64,000 nucleotides of DNA from Maridesulfovibrio bastinii DSM 16055 (GTDB taxonomy: Bacteria > Desulfobacterota > Desulfovibrionia > Desulfovibrionales > Desulfovibrionaceae): NCBI RefSeq assembly GCF_000429985.1, contig NZ_AUCX01000018.1, positions 1 to 64,000 of the forward strand. The letters are read 5' to 3'. Made by a program: the position numbers and the translations under genes. Positions 18,206-27,459 of the stretch are shown here, in pieces; position 1 is the stretch's first letter; each line of letters begins with the position of its first letter. The notes below the pieces were generated by a model that saw only the letters and a program-made list of their open reading frames with translations, did no database searches and was not told the origin of the DNA.

Positions 18206-19414
18206 TTGGCAAAGATTACTGATGATTCACTGGCAACAATAGAATTTATACTGCACTGGCAGTCTGATAATGCCGGCCATACAGACAGTTTTCTGGCAAA
18301 AAGAGTTAATATATGGAGGGATATATTCCCTGAAAAGCTGCTTGATAAGCTCAAAGGAGCTGAAGCAGGTGATATCATACGTCTTAATTTTGAACCCGGC
18401 ACTCTTGTCCCGCTGTATTCAAAATCGCTTGTTGGAGAAATTCCGTTTAGAAAATTTACTCCTAGAACATTCGGCGGAATTAAAATTACACCTTCCAGAG
18501 GGCGATTTTTACCACAGGGTATGCTCTCCGGGGTTATAGGAGTCTATCCGCAGACGGTGACTCCGATGAGGATTCTTGAAGTTGGTGAAGATTCATTTCT
18601 TGCCGATTTCAATCATCCCTTTTCTAAGTTCAGTGCCGTGCTTGAGTGTCGCATCCAGAATGTCGCTCCCAAAGAGACTGAGACAGGAGGACGGTTACAT
18701 CACTGGGCCGAGGAAATTTTCAATTATGGTCCGGGAATGCAGGCAGGTCTTAAAGATCAAAAAACAGACTTCCTGTGTAAGGATTTTTACGCCCGAAGTG
18801 ATGAGAAAGCTGATAACATTTTTTATAACAATCCGCGTTTAGTCGGTCATGTTGATTCTCAGGCGTCGCTCAATCTTAAGAAAATATATTCAGAGTATTT
18901 GAGTGCGGGGATGGATGTACTTGATTTGATGTCCAGCGTAGAGTCTCATCTTCCTGATGATATGAATCTTAATGTCACCGGGCTCGGTCTGAATATGGAT
19001 GAACTTCGTTCTAATCCCGTTCTCGCCGATAGAATTGCGTATGACCTGAATGCCGATTCTGATTTTCCGGTCGGCGATAAATTATTTGATGCGGTAATCT
19101 GTTCATTATCTATAGAATATCTGACCGACCCGGTTGGGGTGCTGAAAAAAGCGCATGAAGTTCTGCGTCCCGGTGGAGTGCTGCTGATTGGTGTTTCCAA
19201 CAGATGGTTCCCGACAAAAGTTACAAACGGCTGGCTGGCACTGCATGAGTACGAGCGTATGGGATACATCAGACAACTGATGGAGCTGGCCGGATTTGAG
19301 GGCGAGTGGGGTACCGATGTCATCCGTAATGACTGGCGCCCGGTAACTGACAAACATTATTACGCCACCCGTGGAGCAAGCGATCCCATTTATGTCGTGC
19401 GTGGTAGAAAATAG
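18206..19414 (+). CDS. SlyD-like FKBP domain fused to an atypical SAM methyltransferase
   Basis: A 402-residue protein starting at TTG (18206) behind AAGGAG. Residues about 10-160 resemble a SlyD-type FKBP prolyl isomerase: LLDKLKGAEAGDIIRL, then LVGEIPFRKF, RGRFLP and LADFNHPFSKFSAVLE, the last matching the VDGNHMLAG strand of SlyD. The His/Cys-rich metal tail of SlyD is absent. Residues about 215-375 form a class-I methyltransferase-like domain in which the glycine motif is replaced by LDLMSSVESHLP, a known atypical variant; LFDAVICSLSIEYL and EVLRPGGVLLIGVSNRW are conserved. The substrate is unknown. It converges on hypF, and SlyD aids nickel delivery to hydrogenases in E. coli, but a functional link here is only a guess. 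Confidence 0.78.
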   Translation: MAKITDDSLATIEFILHWQSDNAGHTDSFLAKRVNIWRDIFPEKLLDKLKGAEAGDIIRLNFEPGTLVPLYSKSLVGEIPFRKFTPRTFGGIKITPSRGRFLPQGMLSGVIGVYPQTVTPMRILEVGEDSFLADFNHPFSKFSAVLECRIQNVAPKETETGGRLHHWAEEIFNYGPGMQAGLKDQKTDFLCKDFYARSDEKADNIFYNNPRLVGHVDSQASLNLKKIYSEYLSAGMDVLDLMSSVESHLPDDMNLNVTGLGLNMDELRSNPVLADRIAYDLNADSDFPVGDKLFDAVICSLSIEYLTDPVGVLKKAHEVLRPGGVLLIGVSNRWFPTKVTNGWLALHEYERMGYIRQLMELAGFEGEWGTDVIRNDWRPVTDKHYYATRGASDPIYVVRGRK

Positions 19415-19485
19415 TCGTAAACCTGACGGTAACTGTCTTAAATTTATAGCTTTGAAAAGGTTACATTACAAGTATTGTGAATTAG

Positions 19486-19524
19486 CAAAGTGGAGTCGAA
19501 TATCTCGGCTCCCCTTTGTTTTTT
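19486..19524 (+). terminator. Terminator after the SlyD-like/methyltransferase gene
   Basis: Stem CAAAGTGGAGTCGA pairs with TCGGCTCCCCTTTG (one G-U and one mismatch) and is followed by TTTTTT. It points toward the convergent hypF gene. Confidence 0.85.
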
Positions 19525-19552
19525 AGAGTCTGTTTGTGAAAAATCATTCAGC

Positions 19553-21886
19553 TTAAATTTTCCCAAGTTGTTTCATGCGCTGCCCGTAAACAGCCTGACC
19601 AAGAGATATGCAGCCATCGTTTGGGGGAAGCTGTCTATGTACCAGAACATTAAGCCCATATCTGGAAAGTTCCCGAGGAAGTTCTATGGCTATGGTTCTG
19701 TTCTGCATAACCCCTCCGCTCAGTCCAACGGTATTAACATTCATTTTTTCACATAAAAAATGAGCGGCTTCAGCAACTCCCTTAATCAGTCCGAGATGAA
19801 ATTTTCTACTTATTACTGCGGGTGAAATTTTTTGTCTGATGTCTTTAGATATCAGCTTGAGCATTGAGGCTGTATCAAGTTCAAACATTTCAGCGGATTT
19901 TATCAACTGACATTCATAGTATTTTTTTTCGCTCTGGTCCTGAATTTTTTCCAGAATTATAGCAGCCTGTCCCTCATAGCTGATTTTAGAGCACAGCCCG
20001 CACATGGCAGAGACAGCATCAAAAAGTCTTCCACAGCTTGATGTTGCAGGACAGTTGATATTTTTACTGAGCATCTGCTTAAGAAAACTGGCATTTTTTT
20101 CTAGGTCGGCGTCCAGTTTCATTGTTTCAGCAGGAAGATTAAGATCAGTAATAATGCCCTGAGCAATGCGCCAGGGTTCCCTTACAGCTGCTTCTCCTCC
20201 GGGGAGCCTGATGTTGGAAAAATGTGCAAGACGCTGCTGGTCAAGAGTGTCGGGATTCACATAAAGAAATTCTCCGCCCCAGATAGTATTATCCTCTCCG
20301 AATCCGGTTCCGTCCAAAGCGATTCCAATAGCCGGACCTGCGTGCATGTTTTCCGCAAGTACGGAATGAATATGGGCAAAATGGTGTTGCAGGGCAATAC
20401 TTGGAAGTTTATCATCAATGGCTGCATTGGTGGTCATATAGTCAGGGTGCAGGTCTCTTATTATTAACTCTGGAGACACTTTCAAAATTCCGGTCAGGTG
20501 AGTCCGTATTTCTTTCCAGAATTCCAGAGTCTCAAGGTTTTGCATGTCTCCTATATGCTGGCTCACAAAAGCCTGATTATCTTTTGTTATACACAAGGTG
20601 TTTTTCAGCTCAGGTCCTGTTCCAATTACAGAAGGTCCTCCAGCTGTTAGAAAGACGGGGGATGGAACATAGCCTCTGGCTCTGCGCATGAACATTATGC
20701 GTTTTTCTTCGGTCTTGTTTTTATCGAATTCTGGAATTGTTGTGACAACAGAATCATCAACCCTGATGAGTATGTCTCTGTTATGAAAAAGAAAAACATC
20801 AGCAATTCCGTTCAGTCGGCTGAAAGCTTCCCGGTTACCCAGAGATATGGGGTCTGAACTCATATTCCCTGAAGTCATGATCAGCGAAGCCGGTTCAGTT
20901 TTGAGCTTTGAATAAAATTTCATAAGAACATGGTGGAGCGGAGTGTAGGGCACCATTATTCCGATGAGTTCAGTGTCTGGCGCAACTTCCGGGGCCAGAT
21001 TGAAATTCTCTGATTTCGGCAGCAGCACAATAGGTCTTTCAAGCCCTTCAAGAATTTTGCGGTCTGTTTCGCTTACTGCGGCCAGCATTGCGGCGTGATC
21101 AGGGTCCATGACCATGACCGCGAGTGGTTTCTCCGGCCTGTTTTTCCGTTCGCGCAGAGCTGATACCGCTGTTGACGAGGACGCATCGCAGGCAAGATGG
21201 AATCCACCAAGACCTTTAATAGCCGCAATCTGTCCCTCGGCCAGCTTTGCTGCCAGCATTTCAAGCGCTTCGTTTTCTTTAGCTATGGTATTTCCATCTT
21301 TATCCGCAAGCCAGACTTTAGGACCACACTCAGGGCAAGCATTGGGTTGGGCATGGAATCTCCTGTCCAGTGGATCGGTATATTCATGCATGCAGTCTTC
21401 ACACATAGGAAAGCAGGACATGGAGGTTACCGGGCGGTCATAAGGAATTGATCTGGTTATCGTATAGCGCGGACCGCAATTGGTGCAGTTGGTGAAGGGA
21501 TAGTTGTAACGTCTGTTTGCCGGGTCGTTCATATCGGCAAAACAGTCAGGGCATGTTGCAACATCCGGGCTGATAAGCACTGAATGACCTTCGCCTGAAG
21601 TGCTTGCCAGTATCTGAAATTCTTTTTCTTTTGTCTGCGGGGTGGATTCGTCTACTTTTAGAGTTATTATGCGGGCCAGTCTTGGCAGGTCATTATCAAG
21701 GGAGTCTCTGAAACTGCTTAGTTGAGCATCTGTTCCCTGAATTTCTATTATGACACCTTCGGGACTGTTTTTTACACTCCCGGTGATATTGTTCTCAAGT
21801 GCTGTGCGGTAGATAAAAGGACGGAAACCGACTCCCTGAACCTGTCCTGTGACAGTAAGCTTTTTGCGGATAATATTTTTACTCAT
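19553..21886 (-). CDS. hypF: Carbamoyltransferase HypF
   Basis: HypF makes a carbamoyl-adenylate from carbamoyl phosphate and ATP and passes the carbamoyl group to HypE for the cyanide ligands of [NiFe] hydrogenase. The 777 residues hold all four parts: acylphosphatase (QGVGFRPF), two zinc fingers (CPDCFADM...CTNC and CEDCMHEY...CPEC), a YrdC-like domain (about 200-385) and a Kae1-like domain with HHFAHIHSVLAE and LSGGVMQNR. It is the last gene of a minus-strand operon, 27 bases after the DUF362 gene. Its partners hypD and hypE lie 26 kb away at 47.6 kb; hypA, hypB and hypC are not in the window. Confidence 0.97.
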   Translation of the reverse strand: MSKNIIRKKLTVTGQVQGVGFRPFIYRTALENNITGSVKNSPEGVIIEIQGTDAQLSSFRDSLDNDLPRLARIITLKVDESTPQTKEKEFQILASTSGEGHSVLISPDVATCPDCFADMNDPANRRYNYPFTNCTNCGPRYTITRSIPYDRPVTSMSCFPMCEDCMHEYTDPLDRRFHAQPNACPECGPKVWLADKDGNTIAKENEALEMLAAKLAEGQIAAIKGLGGFHLACDASSSTAVSALRERKNRPEKPLAVMVMDPDHAAMLAAVSETDRKILEGLERPIVLLPKSENFNLAPEVAPDTELIGIMVPYTPLHHVLMKFYSKLKTEPASLIMTSGNMSSDPISLGNREAFSRLNGIADVFLFHNRDILIRVDDSVVTTIPEFDKNKTEEKRIMFMRRARGYVPSPVFLTAGGPSVIGTGPELKNTLCITKDNQAFVSQHIGDMQNLETLEFWKEIRTHLTGILKVSPELIIRDLHPDYMTTNAAIDDKLPSIALQHHFAHIHSVLAENMHAGPAIGIALDGTGFGEDNTIWGGEFLYVNPDTLDQQRLAHFSNIRLPGGEAAVREPWRIAQGIITDLNLPAETMKLDADLEKNASFLKQMLSKNINCPATSSCGRLFDAVSAMCGLCSKISYEGQAAIILEKIQDQSEKKYYECQLIKSAEMFELDTASMLKLISKDIRQKISPAVISRKFHLGLIKGVAEAAHFLCEKMNVNTVGLSGGVMQNRTIAIELPRELSRYGLNVLVHRQLPPNDGCISLGQAVYGQRMKQLGKI

Positions 21887-21913
21887 GCAATCTTCTTTTT
21901 TAAGATAGTGTTT

Positions 21914-22855
21914 TTACCGTTTGAACAGCTTCAACAGGTTTTTAAACTGTCCTTTTACCACCCTGAAAAATTCAAACTCCATCGGACTTAAGTTTACGGG
22001 AATTTGAAAATCTTTAGTGTCGAAATTATCCGGTGGTTCGACCGGATAATACAAATTGTCTGGATTACAGCCGCTTATATCTCTGCGCAAGCCTTCATTC
22101 CATAAAAGTAACTGACCGGGGTTCAGACCCAGAAGCATGTAACATGCCGTATCAATTGCCCAGGCATCCGGTGACGCAGCAAGAAGACTCAGCTCGAAGG
22201 ATTCACCTTTTATGGGACCGGTTTTATGCATGGCATAGATGCCATCCATCACATTGAATCCCAGTGGCATTGAATCCGCAACTTCTACAATCATCTGTTC
22301 CATGAGTCCCGGATTTTCCCCGAATCTCGCATGAGCCATGGCTTTTCTAAAACCGACAACGCAGCCGAACATATTTTTTATCGCACCAGTCATATTGAAC
22401 TGGCAATGGGCCTTGAGTTTGGGAATATTAACTATAAAATCAGTTTCCAGAGCATCCCTTGAAATTCCAATTTCTTCACCAAATGAAAGTTTAAGTGGAA
22501 CAGGTCTGCCTAGAGTTTTTATTTTAACTCCGAGTCTGGCAAGTCCGGATGCAAGGCCGATGCTTTTTGCGACCTGTGCGGCAGATCCGTATGAAGGGGA
22601 GTCACCAACGGTGACTCTGGCTCCGCAGTCAAGCAGATAGCGGCATACGGACAAGATTACGTTGGGATGAGTGCAGGCTAACGGTCTGCGTGCTGTAACC
22701 ATATTGGGTTTTATAAGAACTTTTGTTCCGGGATTGATTTTGAATCCGGTTTCTTCAAGGACCATTGCCGTGGCTCTATCCAGAAGAGTGGATTCATATT
22801 CCAGAATACGGAATAAACCGACAGGAATACTTTTGGCACTATTATGTTCGCTCAT
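21914..22855 (-). CDS. DUF362 family protein
   Basis: A 313-residue protein of the DUF362 family, marked by VLIKPNMVTARRPLACTHPNV, VGDSPSYGSAAQ and the core NIPKLKAHCQFNMTGAIKNMFG. Many DUF362 proteins carry a C-terminal ferredoxin domain; this one does not (no CxxCxxC), and no signal peptide is evident, so it is probably cytoplasmic. The function is not established. Its start overlaps the end of the upstream membrane protein by 14 bases, and hypF follows after 27 bases, so co-transcription is very likely. Confidence 0.85.
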   Translation of the reverse strand: MSEHNSAKSIPVGLFRILEYESTLLDRATAMVLEETGFKINPGTKVLIKPNMVTARRPLACTHPNVILSVCRYLLDCGARVTVGDSPSYGSAAQVAKSIGLASGLARLGVKIKTLGRPVPLKLSFGEEIGISRDALETDFIVNIPKLKAHCQFNMTGAIKNMFGCVVGFRKAMAHARFGENPGLMEQMIVEVADSMPLGFNVMDGIYAMHKTGPIKGESFELSLLAASPDAWAIDTACYMLLGLNPGQLLLWNEGLRRDISGCNPDNLYYPVEPPDNFDTKDFQIPVNLSPMEFEFFRVVKGQFKNLLKLFKR

Positions 22856-24128
22856 TCTTTTTTCTTTCCGACTTCCGCTTTTCTGAAATTTGTTTTTTCT
22901 GCTGAGAAATGTTTACTTTTTCAGAACTGTTTTGTGAAGTACCTGCTTTATCTTTTAATTGCGGTCCGGATTTTTTTAAAACTTTTCTTTTTACGGTTGG
23001 TTGCCCGCTGCTTTTCTTCTGTTCAGCTTTAATCCCATTCCGGGGTGACTTGGCAGCCGATTTTTCTTTATTCGCAATTTTCGCTGCCGGACGGCGTTTA
23101 ACTTCTTTTTCTGATAACTGTTCAGCTTGCTTGCGCCTAGTAGCTGACTTGGTGTTCTTTTCTTTATCTGCACCCGGAGTTGTTAACTTTTTATCCTGCC
23201 TCTCCTTACTTTGTTTTTTGGGTATCTTTTTTTTCTGTGAATCTGGATTCTTTTTCTGAACTGCTTTTCCAGACTCAGACTTAACCGGATTCTGCGATTT
23301 TGTTGAGCTGCTCTTTGAATTTTCTGCTGACTTAATTTCAGCTTGAGTTTTATTCTTTGTTACTTTGGCTGAACTTTTCTTTGAGGAATTTTTTGAAACT
23401 TTTCCTTTAAGCCCTGATGAACTGAAATCGTGACGGAACTGATTGTAGAAACCATCCTGATCGAGATTTCTAAGAATGGATATGAAACCGACATCCCATA
23501 ACAGGGAGAATATAAGGATAAAGAAAGTTCCTGATGTCAGTATTATTATACCCGAAGTTATTTCAAGCGGATCTGTGCCATACATATTATATGTAGGAAT
23601 CAGTGCCTTATTTATAATGTCATCAACCAGCAGTCGCGGTTCGGGCTGCATTTTGTGTTTGAGATCAAGGCTCAACCTGTTGAGAATCTGGCTGACTATA
23701 TACATACTCTCTTTTACCGGCATTGAATATCGGGCTTCTAAAATATCTCCCCGATTATAATACATGCGCTGAATATCACCTAAAAAATATTTAAGGGTAT
23801 ATCCAAGATCACCTTTTATAGTCACATTTTTCCCATCCGGTTCAATGAGCAGTTTATTATTCATCAGTATTATCGTGGCAGCCCTTGCCGTGGCCTCATT
23901 TGAAAAGGACAGTGTTCCGTCATAATTTTTGCCGAGTAGCTTTTTATTTCGTATTTCAAGTTCATTGAACGGAGGGGTAATTCCTTTACGCATGGATCTG
24001 AATACTGAATCCATGATAAAGTTGGCACTCTTGCCATTGAAAAAATTAAAATTCATTGAAGCTGAGAGAGCTGCTGAGGCCAGCAGGATGATGATGCCTG
24101 TAATGAAAGATTTTACCGACCTGTTCAT
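22842..24128 (-). CDS. Two-pass membrane protein with a long lysine-rich tail, unknown family
   Basis: Not a recognised family. The 428 residues split in three: an N-terminal membrane segment (10-27) and a folded, probably periplasmic region (about 30-185); a second membrane segment (190-212); and a tail of about 190 residues (240-428) made of Lys, Ser, Glu, Gln and Ala with no hydrophobic core, resembling histone-H1-like tails. The tail should be cytoplasmic and strongly basic, so it could bind nucleic acid, acidic lipid or an acidic protein. Its ATG overlaps the stop of the upstream TauE gene (ATGA), whose cytoplasmic loop is strongly acidic. Confidence 0.7.
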   Translation of the reverse strand: MNRSVKSFITGIIILLASAALSASMNFNFFNGKSANFIMDSVFRSMRKGITPPFNELEIRNKKLLGKNYDGTLSFSNEATARAATIILMNNKLLIEPDGKNVTIKGDLGYTLKYFLGDIQRMYYNRGDILEARYSMPVKESMYIVSQILNRLSLDLKHKMQPEPRLLVDDIINKALIPTYNMYGTDPLEITSGIIILTSGTFFILIFSLLWDVGFISILRNLDQDGFYNQFRHDFSSSGLKGKVSKNSSKKSSAKVTKNKTQAEIKSAENSKSSSTKSQNPVKSESGKAVQKKNPDSQKKKIPKKQSKERQDKKLTTPGADKEKNTKSATRRKQAEQLSEKEVKRRPAAKIANKEKSAAKSPRNGIKAEQKKSSGQPTVKRKVLKKSGPQLKDKAGTSQNSSEKVNISQQKKQISEKRKSERKKNERT

Positions 24129-25585
24129 TTGGCTGCCTCCTCTTTAGCTCTTCCAGCTAGCTTGGATTTTATCCCAGTGAACAGTTCGTAGATAAACCAT
24201 GAAACAGCTATACCTGTTCCTATGATGAGAATGTAACGTCCGCTTTCGTTAAGAGTTGAGCAGAGATTGTAGGAAAGATCGGCCCCGGATAATCTCAGGT
24301 AGTCCGGTATTGCCAGCAATCTGTTTATAATAACGGAAATTATTGTCAGTGATATTAATCCCTTTACTTTATGCGGCTTTATGTATTCAAGGGCATGTCC
24401 GCCGATATGGACTCCTGCAACTGATCCTAAAATAAGTCCGCTGACACTATATATAGTGATGAAACCTTTCAGTCCGAAACCACCGATGGTCAGAAAACCG
24501 GAAGAGATAGCAATTCTGGTGAAATCAGCTCCGATCATGGCTGATCCAAGACATGCGAATCCACGGGTCAGAATTGTAAATCCAAAGATAAGTCCTCCTG
24601 AACCGATAAGCGACATGAAGAAACCACCGGCAAGGGAGAACAGGAAAACCGGCAGTGCTGAAATTCTGTCATGTTGTTTCTTGAGTGTATTAAGCTCTTC
24701 CTGCGTTATTTCATTTTCTTTAAGCCCGTCATTTGGAGGATAAAATTTGAGGCTGGAAGGAAAACTCAGGTACGGGAATATTTTAATTCCTCTTATTTTT
24801 TTTGCTACATCCCACGGCTCTTCATTTATCTGGTGAGATTCAAAACTTTCAATTTGTGGTTTGATATCTTGCTCAGGTGGAGTTTCCGGTTTGGTCTCGG
24901 TTTCATCAGGATTTATGTTTTCTGTTTTTTCTTCGTCCGCTTTATTGTCGGGATTTATATATTTCTCGGATTTTTCTTTTTCAAGACGCAGCGCCGCCGC
25001 ATATCTGGCCGCGGATTCGCGAAAGTCAGGCACAATTATAAAAGCATAGCTGATAAGCCACATTACAATCATTAATGATATGAAGATATTACTTCCCGGT
25101 GGAGAACCCATATAAATTTTAATTGAAAGCCATAATCCGGTGAAACCGCCAAGCGCGGTTCCAATTGAAAGAACTCCGCTAAAGATGTAACGAACTTTTT
25201 TTCTAATGATGAGCCTGATTGTCTGCACCAGTGTAAAGATGAAAATTCTGAACATCTCTGCACCTACGGCATAAATACCTGCAACACCAAAGCTCATTAA
25301 AGCAGGAACAACCATAAATCCGCCACCGGTTCCGGCGGCAGCGCTGAGTATTCCTGCGGCAAGACCTGCCAGCGGAGGAATCCATAAAGGAAGGTCTGTA
25401 AGATCAGGCAGGGCGTATGGTGAAAATTTTCCGCCGAGATTATCAGGAAAGGGGATTCCGGCAGCCGGACAGGCTGTAGCAGTAAATACTGTTAGTATTA
25501 TTGTGATGAATAATAAGATGCGGATGTCGATGCGGTTGGTTAGCATAATAGAGCCCGCTGGGTAGATATTTTTTTTATTGTTCAC
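24125..25585 (-). CDS. TauE/SafE-family permease with a large acidic cytoplasmic loop
   Basis: An inner-membrane exporter of the sulfite exporter TauE/SafE (DUF81) family, 486 residues. The two repeat halves are seen as GLAAGILSAAAGTGGGFMVVPAL (about 73-97) and GGFFMSLIGSGGLIFGF (about 320-336). Between them, residues 187-308 form an extra hydrophilic loop, of which 201-259 is rich in Glu, Asp and Pro. The N-terminus has an extra hydrophobic segment (23-43), perhaps a signal anchor. The start is uncertain: GTG at 25585 or ATG at 25546 (MLTNRIDIRI); neither has a strong ribosome binding site. It heads the operon ending in hypF. The substrate is probably a small sulfur compound or organic acid. 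Confidence 0.85.
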   Translation of the reverse strand: MNNKKNIYPAGSIMLTNRIDIRILLFITIILTVFTATACPAAGIPFPDNLGGKFSPYALPDLTDLPLWIPPLAGLAAGILSAAAGTGGGFMVVPALMSFGVAGIYAVGAEMFRIFIFTLVQTIRLIIRKKVRYIFSGVLSIGTALGGFTGLWLSIKIYMGSPPGSNIFISLMIVMWLISYAFIIVPDFRESAARYAAALRLEKEKSEKYINPDNKADEEKTENINPDETETKPETPPEQDIKPQIESFESHQINEEPWDVAKKIRGIKIFPYLSFPSSLKFYPPNDGLKENEITQEELNTLKKQHDRISALPVFLFSLAGGFFMSLIGSGGLIFGFTILTRGFACLGSAMIGADFTRIAISSGFLTIGGFGLKGFITIYSVSGLILGSVAGVHIGGHALEYIKPHKVKGLISLTIISVIINRLLAIPDYLRLSGADLSYNLCSTLNESGRYILIIGTGIAVSWFIYELFTGIKSKLAGRAKEEAAK

Positions 25586-25709
25586 ATTAAAGGTTAACGG
25601 ATTTCATTTCAATAACAATAAATTTTAATGGAACAAAAGATCGGCGTTAAAATACAGTAAAATATTACATATATTCCCACTGGATTCTGTTCGTCATTTT
25701 GGAGTAATC

Positions 25710-27188
25710 ATGAATGATTTTATCTTTTCACTTGATAATGTAACGCTCACCATGAGCAAGGTTGATATTCTTAAAGGAATAGACTGGACTGTCAGAAAAG
25801 GTGAACACTGGGCTGTGCTTGGGGTTAACGGTTCCGGCAAGAGCAGCCTTTTTCGTGTCGTCGCAGGAGAGTTATGGCCTGATATAGATCTCAGCCGCAC
25901 TTACTGTTTTGATGGCAGCAGAACACATAGTCCCATTGAAGCTATGGAGCGTATCCGGCTGGTGTCCCCGGAACAGCAGGATATTTTTTATTCCATGGGC
26001 TGGCTGGTTTCGGGACAGGAAGCAGTTCTGGCAGGCAAGGATAACACTCCGTTTCTTTATCGTCTTGCTGATGAGCGGGAATATACTCAGGTCAGAGAAT
26101 TCATGGCCTCACTTGGTATGGATGATCTGGCTGACAAAAATATTCTGACAATGTCCCGTGGAGAGGCTAGAAAAGTTCTCATTGCCAGAGCCTTGATCGC
26201 CAAACCTGACGTGCTGATTCTTGATGAATTTATGGAAGGTATCGATCAGGATTCCAGAGAAATAATTTTTGCAGCGGTTGAAAAGGCCGCAGCAGAGGGA
26301 ACCATAATAATATGCTCGGCACACCGCAGTAAAGAACTCCCTCCGTGTATCAACAGAACTCTGGGTATAAGCGGCGGCAGAATAACCTGTGCGGATATGG
26401 AGGATTCAGAAGCAGTCTGTACCCTGCCTGAATTTGAAGTTCCTGAACCTCCTGAAATCAGCAAAGTTGAACCTGACACGGTGCTTTTCAGAATTAAAGA
26501 TTCAAATGTCATACTTTTGGGAAAACAGATTTTAACCGGAATTAACTGGGAAGTACGTGGAGATGAAAACTGGGCTTTGCTCGGCCGCAACGGTGCAGGA
26601 AAAACTACACTGATGAAACTTTTGAACGGAGATCTGCCCCCCTATGCCGGAGGCGGAGTTGAAAGACTTCCTGAAAAAGGTGGCTGCTTAAGCGAAGTCA
26701 GAAGTTTCTTCAGTTATATCTCGGCAGGACTTCAGGCTAACTACGGGGCAGATGTTGGTAAGCCATTGACCCTGATGGAGCTTGTTATTTCGGGGTATTT
26801 CTCATCTATCGGTCTTTTTGATGAAATCACCGAGGCCCAGAAAAAAAGGGCCATGGAATGGCTGGATTATTTCGGGCTGGCTGATTTTGCAGACCGCAAC
26901 ATGGCGCGCCTGTCATACGGGCAGCTGCGCAAAGGCTTTATAGCCAGAGCTCTTGCTCCTGACCCGGCAGTCCTTTTGCTGGATGAACCTTTGGCCGGAC
27001 TGGACCATTCGACAAGAAACGAGGTTTATCATTTGCTGGAGAAAGTTGCTCAGGCCGGAGTCAGAATGGTTTACATAACCCATCACTCTGAAGAACTTAT
27101 CCCTTCCATAACCAATATTATTGAACTGGAAGACGGAAAAATATCCTTCTGCGGCAAACGGACTGATTATGAAAAAGGCCGGGTCTAA
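25710..27188 (+). CDS. Duplicated ABC ATPase, ModF/PhrA-like
   Basis: A 492-residue soluble protein with two ABC ATPase domains. Domain 1 (about 5-230) has Walker A GVNGSGKSS, signature MSRGEARK and Walker B VLILDEF. Domain 2 (about 260-490) has GRNGAGKTT, LSYGQLRK and VLLLDEP. This matches E. coli ModF (PhrA), linked to the molybdate transport locus but without its own permease. No permease lies beside it here, so it may energise a distant transporter or act on RNA or ribosomes as other tandem ATPases do. The MoaD/E1 pair 1 kb away is a weak hint of a molybdenum or tungsten cofactor link. Confidence 0.85.
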   Translation: MNDFIFSLDNVTLTMSKVDILKGIDWTVRKGEHWAVLGVNGSGKSSLFRVVAGELWPDIDLSRTYCFDGSRTHSPIEAMERIRLVSPEQQDIFYSMGWLVSGQEAVLAGKDNTPFLYRLADEREYTQVREFMASLGMDDLADKNILTMSRGEARKVLIARALIAKPDVLILDEFMEGIDQDSREIIFAAVEKAAAEGTIIICSAHRSKELPPCINRTLGISGGRITCADMEDSEAVCTLPEFEVPEPPEISKVEPDTVLFRIKDSNVILLGKQILTGINWEVRGDENWALLGRNGAGKTTLMKLLNGDLPPYAGGGVERLPEKGGCLSEVRSFFSYISAGLQANYGADVGKPLTLMELVISGYFSSIGLFDEITEAQKKRAMEWLDYFGLADFADRNMARLSYGQLRKGFIARALAPDPAVLLLDEPLAGLDHSTRNEVYHLLEKVAQAGVRMVYITHHSEELIPSITNIIELEDGKISFCGKRTDYEKGRV

Positions 27189-27451
27189 TCTTTGACCCAG
27201 CCTTTTGCTCTCATACATCTGTTGTAGATTTCATTTTCCTTTTTGTATTCACGATGCAGGGCATCATAATTTTTTAGCTGGCGGTAGTCGTTTCCCGGCT
27301 CTGAATGCGCAGCTTTTTTAGACCGTTCCAGACAGCTGGAACGGTCTTTTTTATAAACAGCCCTGCGGTCTTCGTTCGGTTTTAGGCTGGGGTTATGCCA
27401 CGTTGCACACCCACCGAGAATCAGAAGTAGAGTAATGACAAAATATTTCAT
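27185..27451 (-). CDS. Small lipoprotein with two conserved-looking cysteines
   Basis: An 88-residue lipoprotein: signal peptide with lipobox LLILGGC (Cys15 lipidated), then a short charged domain with C40 (SSCLERSKK) and C79 (NRCMRAKGW). The CMRAKGW ending is typical of small outer-membrane or periplasmic proteins in proteobacteria, and the cysteines could form a disulfide. It begins 8 bases after the cysQ stop, so the two form an operon, and its end overlaps the end of the convergent ABC gene by 4 bases. It contains, on the opposite strand, the terminator of that gene. The function is unknown. Confidence 0.75.
   Translation of the reverse strand: MKYFVITLLLILGGCATWHNPSLKPNEDRRAVYKKDRSSCLERSKKAAHSEPGNDYRQLKNYDALHREYKKENEIYNRCMRAKGWVKD
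27321..27353 (+). terminator. Intrinsic terminator of the ABC gene, inside the convergent lipoprotein gene
   Basis: A perfect 10-bp stem (GACCGTTCCA with its complement) around GACAGC is followed on the plus strand by TTTTTT. It lies 133 bases after the ABC ATPase stop and within codons 33-44 of the lipoprotein gene on the other strand. On the minus strand the flank is A-rich, so it should act in the plus direction only. Confidence 0.8.
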
Positions 27452-27459
27452 TCAGCTTC

